11,628 nucleotides of DNA from an uncultured Desulfovibrio sp. (lineage in GTDB: Bacteria > Desulfobacterota > Desulfovibrionia > Desulfovibrionales > Desulfovibrionaceae). A model generated the notes under the pieces. It saw only the letters and a list, made by a program, of their open reading frames with translations. It was not told the DNA's origin and ran no database searches. The stretch lies in assembly GCA_900553145.1 (NCBI GenBank), contig USCL01000105.1, forward strand, positions 1 through 11,628. Direction: 5' to 3'. This document shows, in pieces, positions 6,729 to 11,628 of the stretch (within the stretch, counting starts at the first letter, position 1; the number at the start of each line of letters is the position of its first letter). A program made the position numbers and the translations under genes.

Positions 6729-8003
6729 CTATTTCGTCGGCTCGATGAGTTCCTGCCCGCCCATGTAGGGCACGAGCACCTTGGGAACCACGATGGAACC
6801 GTCCTTCTGCTGGTAGTTTTCCATGATGGCCACCAGCGAGCGGCCGGTGGGCAGCCCGGAACCGTTCAGGGTGTGCACCCATTCCGGCTTGCCGCCCTTG
6901 GGGCGGAAACGGATATTCGCGCGGCGGGCCTGAAAATCGACGCAGTTCGAGCAGGACGAAATCTCGCGGTAGGTCTGCTGGCCGGGCAGCCACACTTCCA
7001 CGTCGTAGGTCTTGCAGGCGGAAAAGCCCATATCCCCGGCGCAGAGCGTAATGGTGCGGTACGGCAGTTCGAGGCGTTCCAGCAGCGTTTCGGCACTGCG
7101 GCGCATTTCCTCAAGGTACTTGAAGGAATCGTCGGGGTGCGTGATGTATACCATTTCGACCTTGGTGAACTGGTGCTGGCGGATGTAGCCGCGCGTGTCC
7201 TTGCCCGCCGAGCCCGCTTCCGAACGGAAACAAGGCGTCTGGGAGCAATACCGCTTCGGTAGCGCCTCCTCGTCCAGAATCTCGTCGGCGTGGAGGTTGG
7301 TCACCGGCACTTCGGCGGTGGGGATCAGATAATACTCCCAATCCGCGACCTTGAAGAGATCTTCCTCGAACTTGGGGAGCTGGCCCGTGCCCTGCATGGT
7401 CTTGCGGTTGACCATGAGCGGGGGCAGGATTTCGGTGCGTCCCTGTTCATGGTGGAAGTCCAGATAAAAGCAGACGAGCGCGCGTTCGAGGCGGGCGGCC
7501 CAACCCCACGACACGGTAAAGCGGCTGCCCGCGAGCTTGGCGCCGCGCTCGAAGTCGAGGCCGCCGTTGTCGTTGCTCAGATCCCAGTGGTTCTTCACTT
7601 CAAAATCAAACTCGCGCGGCGTGCCCCAGCGGTGCACTTCCACGTTGTCCTTTTCGTCCACGCCGTCGGGCACGGAAGCGTCCGGGATGTTCGGCACGGT
7701 GAGCATCCAGTCCGCGAGATCGGCCTTCACAGCTTCGGTGGCGCTGTCCAGCGCGCTGATGCGGGAGGAAAGATCGGAAAGGCTGGCGATGAAGGCTTCG
7801 GCGTCTTCCCCGTTGCGCTTCAGGCGGGCCACTTCGGCGGACGCGCGGTTGCGTTCGGCCTTGAGGGCCTCCACCTGCGCAAGCAGCTCGCGGCGCTTGT
7901 TGTCGAGTTCTTCAAAGGTACGCATGCTCAGGGGCGAATGGCGCTTCGCAAGAGCGGCGGCCACCACTTCGGGATTTTTCTGCAACAGTTTGAGATCCAG
8001 CAC
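6729..8003 (-). CDS. serS: Seryl-tRNA synthetase
   Basis: The protein has 424 aa, normal for bacterial class II SerRS, which charges tRNA-Ser (and tRNA-Sec where present) with serine using ATP. Residues about 30-100 form the long antiparallel coiled-coil arm, rich in K, E, R and A, that grips the tRNA variable arm. The catalytic core shows the serine/ATP-site TAE (229-231), motif 2 with FRSEAGSAGKDTRG (259-272), REISSCSNC (346-354) and motif 3 GSGLPTGRSLVAIMEN (381-396) with its arginine R388. The start codon is GTG at 8003, supported by AAGGAG 7 nt upstream. A clear promoter lies about 155 nt upstream with a terminator-like hairpin in the leader, so expression may be attenuated. der follows on the same strand. 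Confidence 0.97.
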   Translation of the reverse strand: MLDLKLLQKNPEVVAAALAKRHSPLSMRTFEELDNKRRELLAQVEALKAERNRASAEVARLKRNGEDAEAFIASLSDLSSRISALDSATEAVKADLADWMLTVPNIPDASVPDGVDEKDNVEVHRWGTPREFDFEVKNHWDLSNDNGGLDFERGAKLAGSRFTVSWGWAARLERALVCFYLDFHHEQGRTEILPPLMVNRKTMQGTGQLPKFEEDLFKVADWEYYLIPTAEVPVTNLHADEILDEEALPKRYCSQTPCFRSEAGSAGKDTRGYIRQHQFTKVEMVYITHPDDSFKYLEEMRRSAETLLERLELPYRTITLCAGDMGFSACKTYDVEVWLPGQQTYREISSCSNCVDFQARRANIRFRPKGGKPEWVHTLNGSGLPTGRSLVAIMENYQQKDGSIVVPKVLVPYMGGQELIEPTK

Positions 8004-8034
8004 TTCAGCGCTCCTTGTCTTCCTGTATGATGGG

Positions 8035-8064
8035 AAAAACCGCCGGACCGCGCGCGGCGTCCGG
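8035..8064 (-). promoter_or_regulatory. Terminator-like hairpin in the serS leader
   Basis: In the minus-strand RNA, CCGGAC (8064-8059) pairs with GTCCGG (8048-8043); then come CGG and five U (8039-8035), 31 nt before the serS GTG. The same 3' arm, as TCCGGCGG (8047-8040), can also pair perfectly with CCGCCGGA upstream (8099-8092). This is the position and layout of a transcription attenuator, but no T-box or rich serine leader peptide is evident. Confidence 0.4.
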
Positions 8065-8164
8065 GGATAGGGAACAAAAACGCATCAAAAATCCGGCGGG
8101 GACGCCATTCCTTTTCGCGGCATGCCGCCCCGGAAGTTTTCCGCTCCGCCGTTTTGAATCTTTC

Positions 8165-8193
8165 AGTCTAGACAACTTGGTATGCGCCGTCAA
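8165..8193 (-). promoter_or_regulatory. Probable sigma70 promoter of serS
   Basis: Read on the minus strand, TTGACG (8193-8188, 5/6 match) and TAGACT (8170-8165, 4/6 match) are separated by exactly 17 nt. The inferred start near 8158 gives a leader of about 155 nt, unusually long for a housekeeping gene. Confidence 0.65.
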
Positions 8194-8225
8194 CCGGAGA
8201 AGGCGCCCAACCGGGCGGGCTCGGA

Positions 8226-8254
8226 TTGCATCCCGCCCGCAAACAGGGTATCAT
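8226..8254 (+). promoter_or_regulatory. Probable promoter of the lipoprotein gene
   Basis: TTGCAT (8226-8231) and TATCAT (8249-8254, 5/6 match to TATAAT) are separated by 17 nt. The inferred start near 8261 leaves about 30 nt to the ATG at 8291. It is divergent from, and does not overlap, the serS promoter. Confidence 0.5.
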
Positions 8255-8290
8255 TGCCCATTCATCAGACAGCCCTTTCGGAGGTTCATC

Positions 8291-8875
8291 ATGTCCATAT
8301 TGGTCCGTCGCGTTGTTACGCTTGCACTGACGCTGGTCACGCTGACGCTCCTCGCCGCCTGCGGCCCGAGCAACAACGTGCGCCTCATTTACAACACGAA
8401 TACGAGCACCGTCCTCCCCCTGCCGGGTTCGCCCAGCGTCGCGGTAGTCATGTTCAATGACGAAAGGACCCGCCAGTACATCGGGGAACGTAAGGACGGC
8501 TCGGTATTCACCGCCAGCTCCACCATCGCCGACTGGTTCAGCCGCTCGCTCGCCGACGAGCTCGGACGCCAGGGCGTGCAGGTGTCCTTCGCCTCCACGC
8601 TGGAACAGGCCCGCGCCGCCAATCCTTCATATATCGTGACCGGGACCATCACCGACGTCTGGCTGCAGGAACAGAGCGCGACCCGCGTGCAGTGCACCAT
8701 CAAGGCCAAGGTTGCCCTCTCCAGCAAGAAGGGCGTCATCTATTCCGAAAACCTGAGCTCCACGCAGGAGCGCCAGTTCATCCCGTCCGCTTCCGCCATC
8801 GAAAGCCTGCTGTCCGACACGCTCAAGGATCTGCTGGTTCCGGCCGCCAAGAAGATCCAAAGCCAGATCCACTGA
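8291..8875 (+). CDS. YajG-like lipoprotein
   Basis: The protein has 194 aa. The N-terminus is a lipoprotein signal: RR at 6-7, a hydrophobic stretch, and the lipobox LAAC with the lipidated cysteine at C24. The +2 residue is glycine, which gives no inner-membrane (Asp) retention signal, so outer-membrane sorting is likely. The mature part, with VAVVMFNDER, a serine/threonine-rich helix start before DWFSRSLADELGRQGVQV, then beta-rich YIVTGTITDVWL and CTIKAKVAL, resembles the YajG family of uncharacterised lipoproteins; this is pattern recognition, not an alignment. I chose ATG at 8291 because GGAGG is 6 nt upstream and the signal peptide begins there; a longer frame from 8015 lacks these. It is a single-gene unit with its own promoter and terminator. 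The molecular function is unknown. Confidence 0.88.
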   Translation: MSILVRRVVTLALTLVTLTLLAACGPSNNVRLIYNTNTSTVLPLPGSPSVAVVMFNDERTRQYIGERKDGSVFTASSTIADWFSRSLADELGRQGVQVSFASTLEQARAANPSYIVTGTITDVWLQEQSATRVQCTIKAKVALSSKKGVIYSENLSSTQERQFIPSASAIESLLSDTLKDLLVPAAKKIQSQIH

Positions 8876-8904
8876 TCCCTGACGCCTTATCGATAAAAGA
8901 CAAG

Positions 8905-8934
8905 GGGAGAGGAAAGCCGTTTCCTCTCCCTTTT
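8905..8934 (+). terminator. Intrinsic terminator of the lipoprotein gene
   Basis: A perfect 11-bp stem (8905-8915 with 8920-8930) around a GCCG loop is followed by TTTT, CC, G and TTT. It lies 30 nt after the lipoprotein stop and separates this gene from the downstream small protein. Confidence 0.92.
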
Positions 8935-8977
8935 CCGTTTCCCCCCTGCCGACGGGACCGCCCGTCACGGTGACGCC

Positions 8978-9307
8978 ATGCGAGAGGAACCCTGCAAAAC
9001 CTACGGGCATCTTTTCCCCGCCGACCGGCATATCGCCGATGCCGTGGACGCCGTGCTGTCCGACTGGAACATCCCCGAGTGCACCGAACTGGAAGGCGAC
9101 ATTTTCCGCATCAGCTTCGAGGGCGTCTTCTTTCCCCTGGACGACGTGCTGGAAGCCCTGCGCCCTTTGCTTTGCACGGAAAGTTCCGGTAAAATCGACC
9201 TGATCGACATGGAAAGCTGGACGTTGACGCGCGCGGCCTTTTCCGGAACGGACATTGCGGTCAAAACCGTGGGGCTCAACCATGTGCTGGCCTATTCCGG
9301 CCACTGA
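8978..9307 (+). CDS. Small acidic protein of unknown function (109 aa)
   Basis: I do not recognise this family. The 109-aa product is acidic, has no signal peptide or membrane segment, and looks like a compact alpha/beta cytoplasmic protein: a predicted helix near HIADAVDAVLSDW (residues 18-30), strands around DIFRISFEGVFF (41-52), a helix DDVLEALRPLL (54-64), then IDLIDMESWTLTRAAF and a hydrophobic end. It has two separated cysteines (C6, C35) plus C66, but no metal-binding pattern. Codons are strongly biased to G/C in third position like the neighbours, which supports real coding. The ATG at 8978 has no clear Shine-Dalgarno, so the start is the weak point. It begins about 45 nt after the lipoprotein terminator and ends 201 nt before cobA-hemD, so it could be co-transcribed with that gene. 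Confidence 0.75.
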   Translation: MREEPCKTYGHLFPADRHIADAVDAVLSDWNIPECTELEGDIFRISFEGVFFPLDDVLEALRPLLCTESSGKIDLIDMESWTLTRAAFSGTDIAVKTVGLNHVLAYSGH

Positions 9308-9365
9308 CGGGCCCCTTTTCATCAGCGGCGTTTGCCTATACCTTTGTCGGCGCGCGGATCCCTCC

Positions 9366-9388
9366 CTTGCGGCATGCCGCGCCGCAAG
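9366..9388. repeat. Hairpin upstream of cobA-hemD
   Basis: CTTGCGGC (9366-9373) and GCCGCAAG (9381-9388) form a perfect 8-bp stem with a 7-nt loop. No T-run follows. It overlaps the palindrome GCGGCATGCCGC (9369-9380), which also occurs at 8117-8128. It could be a protein-binding site or a leader structure for cobA-hemD; neither is shown. Confidence 0.4.
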
Positions 9389-9508
9389 ACGCACAGGCTG
9401 CCCCCGGAGGCGGCCGTCCCCGCTTTTCACCGGACACCTATTCATCAATCCTGCCTCCCGGATCACGCGGAACATGCCCGGCCGGGACAGGAAAACAACG
9501 AGGATCGC

Positions 9509-11035
9509 ATGAAAGTCTATCTCATCGGCGCCGGACCCGGCGACCCCGGCCTGCTGACCGTCAAGGGCAAGGAAGTTCTCGAAAAGGCCGACGTGGTCGT
9601 GTACGACTACCTCGCCAACGATACCCTGCTCGGCTACGCCCGTGCCGACGCGGAACGCATCTACGTCGGCAAGGTCGCCGGGAATCACGCGCTCCCGCAG
9701 GACGGCATCAACAAGCTCATCGTGGAGAAAGCCAAGGAAGGCAAAATCGTGGCCCGCCTCAAGGGCGGCGACCCGTACATCTTCGGCCGGGGCGGCGAAG
9801 AGGCCGAAGAATTGCTGGATGCGGGCGTGCCGTTCGAGGAAATCCCCGGCATCTCCAGCACCATCGCGGGCCCGGCCTATGCGGGCATCCCCTTGACCCA
9901 CCGCAATTTCTCCTCGTCCGTGACCCTCATCACCGGGCATGAAAATCCCGACAAGCCCGGTTCCGTGCACAACTGGAAGGCGCTCGCCGCCGGCGCGAAC
10001 ACGCTCGTATTCGTCATGGGCATGAAGAACCTGCCCGACATCGCCCGGAACCTCATCGAAGCGGGCCTCCCCGCCGATACCCCGGCGGCCCTCGTGCACT
10101 GGGGCACCACGGCAAGGCACCGCAGCCTCGCCGCCACCCTCGGCACGCTCCATGCGGAAGGCGTCAGGCAAGGCTTCACCAACCCTTCAGTCATCGTCGT
10201 GGGCAAGGTCGTCACCCTGCGCGACCGCCTGAACTGGTTTGAGCAGAAGCCCCTGCTCGGGCGCAGCGTCGTCGTGACCCGTGCCCGCGAACAGGCCAGC
10301 GGCCTTGCCGCGCAGCTTGCCGAACTCGGCGCCGAAGTCATCCAGTTCCCCACCATCGACATCAAGCCGCTCGAAGATTACGCCGGAGTGGACGCCGCCG
10401 TCCGGAATCTCGGCGGCTACGACTGGCTCGTCTTCACCTCCGCCAACGGCGTCAAATGCTTCTGGGGACGCCTTGAAGCGCAGGGCCTCGACGCCCGCGC
10501 CCTGTACGGCTTGCGGGTGGCGGCCATCGGCCCGGCCACGGCTCAGGCCGTACGCGCCCACGGCATCGCGCCCGACTTCGTGCCTGAAGCCTACATCGCG
10601 GAAAGCGTGGCCAAGGGCCTCATCGAACAGGGCATGGACGGCAAGAAAGTACTCCTGCCCCGCGCCCGCGAAGCCCGCGAAGTGCTGCCCGAAGAACTCC
10701 GCAAGGCCGGGGCGCAGGTCGACGTGCTGCCCATCTACGAAACCGTGCCCGCCGCCGCGCACCGTGACGAAGTGCTCCAGCGCCTCGAAGCCGGGACCCT
10801 CGACGCGGTGACCTTCGGCTCCTCGTCCACGGTGGACAATTTCTTCGCCCAGATCCCCGCCGATGCCGTCAGGAACCAGCCTGAGGACAAGCGTGTGAAG
10901 TTCGCCAGCATCGGCCCCGTGACCACCCAAACGCTCGCCAAGTACGGCTTTGCCTGCGACGTCCAGCCCGAGGACTTCACCATCCCCGCGCTGGTCAAGG
11001 CGCTGACGGCCTATTACGAAAAGCGGGGAGCCTAG
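9509..11035 (+). CDS. cobA-hemD: Fused uroporphyrinogen-III C-methyltransferase / uroporphyrinogen-III synthase (CobA-HemD)
   Basis: The 508-aa protein joins two enzymes of tetrapyrrole synthesis. Residues 1 to about 245 are the SAM-dependent methyltransferase, with GAGPGDPGLLT (7-17), the SAM loop RLKGGDPYIFGRGGEE (83-98), and EIPGISSTIAGPAYAGIPLTHR spanning 111-132. From about 250 the protein is HemD, with VVVTRA (254-259), the cleft motif FTSANGV (309-315), PIYET (408-412), FGSSSTV (436-442) and IGPVTTQTL (468-476). HemD closes hydroxymethylbilane to uroporphyrinogen III, and CobA methylates that to precorrin-2 for siroheme, cobalamin and, in sulfate reducers, the siroheme-dependent heme route. 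Such fusions are known in Desulfovibrio and Gram-positives. ATG at 9509 follows GAGGA by 4 nt; an extension back to 9332 is low-quality sequence. purN starts 2 nt after the stop. Confidence 0.96.
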   Translation: MKVYLIGAGPGDPGLLTVKGKEVLEKADVVVYDYLANDTLLGYARADAERIYVGKVAGNHALPQDGINKLIVEKAKEGKIVARLKGGDPYIFGRGGEEAEELLDAGVPFEEIPGISSTIAGPAYAGIPLTHRNFSSSVTLITGHENPDKPGSVHNWKALAAGANTLVFVMGMKNLPDIARNLIEAGLPADTPAALVHWGTTARHRSLAATLGTLHAEGVRQGFTNPSVIVVGKVVTLRDRLNWFEQKPLLGRSVVVTRAREQASGLAAQLAELGAEVIQFPTIDIKPLEDYAGVDAAVRNLGGYDWLVFTSANGVKCFWGRLEAQGLDARALYGLRVAAIGPATAQAVRAHGIAPDFVPEAYIAESVAKGLIEQGMDGKKVLLPRAREAREVLPEELRKAGAQVDVLPIYETVPAAAHRDEVLQRLEAGTLDAVTFGSSSTVDNFFAQIPADAVRNQPEDKRVKFASIGPVTTQTLAKYGFACDVQPEDFTIPALVKALTAYYEKRGA

Positions 11036-11037
11036 CC

Positions 11038-11628
11038 ATGTCCTTGAAACTCGCCGTCCTCGCCTCCGGCAGCGGCACGAACTTTCAGGCGATGCTCGAC
11101 GCCATCCGGCGCGGCGTGCTGGATGCCGACATACGCCTCGTGATCTGCAACCGGCCCGGCGCAAAGGTCATCGACCGCGCCAAGGCCGCCGGGATCATCT
11201 GCGCGGTCATGGATCACAAGCTCTGGCCGAGCCGCGAAGCCTATGATCTGGCGGTGGCGGACGCCATCCTGAAATCCGGGGCCGATACCGTGGCGCTCGC
11301 CGGGTATATGCGCATGCTGACGACCGGTTTCCTGAACGCGTTCCCGCACCGCGTGATCAACATCCATCCGGCCCTGCTGCCCTCCTTCCCCGGCATCCAC
11401 GGCGCGGCGGACGCGCAGGCGTGGGGCGTGAAGATCACGGGCTGTACCGTCCATCTTGTGGATGAAATCATGGATCACGGCGCGGTGATCATACAGGCCG
11501 CCGTGCCCGCCATTGCCGGGGAGTCGATCGACGATCTCCAAAGCCGCATCCACGCCCAAGAGCACCGCATCTATCCGCAGGCGCTCCAGTGGCTCGCCGA
11601 AAACCGGATCAAGATGGACGATGACGGC
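11038..11628 (+). CDS. purN: Phosphoribosylglycinamide formyltransferase (GART), partial
   Basis: 197 codons are visible and the gene runs off the right edge; family length is about 190-225 aa, so little is missing. PurN transfers a formyl group from 10-formyl-tetrahydrofolate to GAR in purine biosynthesis. The N-terminal nucleotide loop is VLASGSGTNFQ (7-17). The catalytic triad is present as N108 and H110 (INIHPALLPSFPG) and D146 (VDEIMDHGAVI), matching N106, H108 and D144 of E. coli. ATG at 11038 follows GGGGAG by 7 nt; that site lies inside the end of cobA-hemD, and the two genes are 2 nt apart, so translation is probably coupled. Confidence 0.96.
   Translation, partial: MSLKLAVLASGSGTNFQAMLDAIRRGVLDADIRLVICNRPGAKVIDRAKAAGIICAVMDHKLWPSREAYDLAVADAILKSGADTVALAGYMRMLTTGFLNAFPHRVINIHPALLPSFPGIHGAADAQAWGVKITGCTVHLVDEIMDHGAVIIQAAVPAIAGESIDDLQSRIHAQEHRIYPQALQWLAENRIKMDDDG

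Noticed and set aside
8035..8158. T-box riboswitch in the serS leader
   Set aside because: CGCGG-like bases occur near the hairpin, but no TGGNACCGCG element or specifier-loop arrangement is visible.
9332..9508. A 59-residue N-terminal extension of CobA-HemD
   Set aside because: The residues are proline-, histidine- and arginine-rich with no family counterpart, and a ribosome-binding site sits before ATG 9509.
8627..10171. A 514-codon open frame on the minus strand across the lipoprotein, small protein and cobA-hemD
   Set aside because: It crosses three plus-strand genes, a terminator and intergenic DNA; the plus-strand genes have clear motifs and signals.
10187..11164. A 325-codon open frame on the minus strand opposite cobA-hemD
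   Set aside because: It is antisense to the HemD domain and the purN start, with reverse-frame composition only.
1..11628. A novel multi-gene defence, mobile or biosynthetic system
   Set aside because: Nearly all genes are recognisable core functions in short separate units. No transposase, integrase, toxin-antitoxin pair, repeat array or biosynthetic cluster is visible.

Overview
The window is a high-GC chromosomal segment carrying core metabolism and housekeeping genes. It most likely comes from a sulfate- or sulfite-reducing deltaproteobacterium of the Desulfovibrionaceae (Desulfovibrio/Bilophila-like). That assignment is inferred from three things: a fused CobA-HemD protein, which is known from Desulfovibrio; a GlcD/GlcF-type FAD plus iron-sulfur hydroxyacid oxidase pair; and GC-rich genes separated by locally AT-rich promoter DNA. 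I see no mobile element, tRNA, rRNA, CRISPR array or phage gene.

Layout. Positions 1-2148 (minus strand) hold a two-gene unit: an FAD-linked 2-hydroxyacid oxidase (glcD-like) followed by its two-cluster iron-sulfur partner (glcF-like), which runs off the left edge. Its roughly 500 bp upstream region is AT-rich, with a good -10 box and a spaced direct repeat placed like an activator site. At 2644-3162 (plus) is a small nitroreductase. At 3352-4095 (minus) is a periplasmic amino-acid-binding protein with no transporter partners beside it; it converges on the nitroreductase across a strong hairpin terminator. At 4443-4955 (plus) is an AroL-type shikimate kinase with its own promoter.

Positions 5205-8003 (minus) hold serS followed by der (EngA), probably one transcription unit. 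It has a clear sigma70-type promoter, a roughly 155-nt serS leader containing a terminator-like hairpin, and an 18-bp hairpin between the two genes. Divergent from serS, at 8291-8875 (plus), is a YajG-like lipoprotein with a near-perfect terminator. A small acidic protein of unknown function follows (8978-9307). Then comes cobA-hemD (9509-11035), which makes and methylates uroporphyrinogen III. It sits 2 nt before purN (11038 to the right edge), a purine biosynthesis enzyme.

The genes do not form one system. They are several short housekeeping units: hydroxyacid (lactate or glycolate) oxidation feeding electrons to the membrane, aromatic amino acid synthesis, ribosome assembly and tRNA charging, tetrapyrrole synthesis for siroheme/cobalamin/heme, and purine synthesis. 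I found no convincing new multi-gene system. The points worth a second look are regulatory: the glcD upstream repeats, the serS leader and the serS-der hairpin. The 109-aa orphan protein is the only gene whose role I cannot name.
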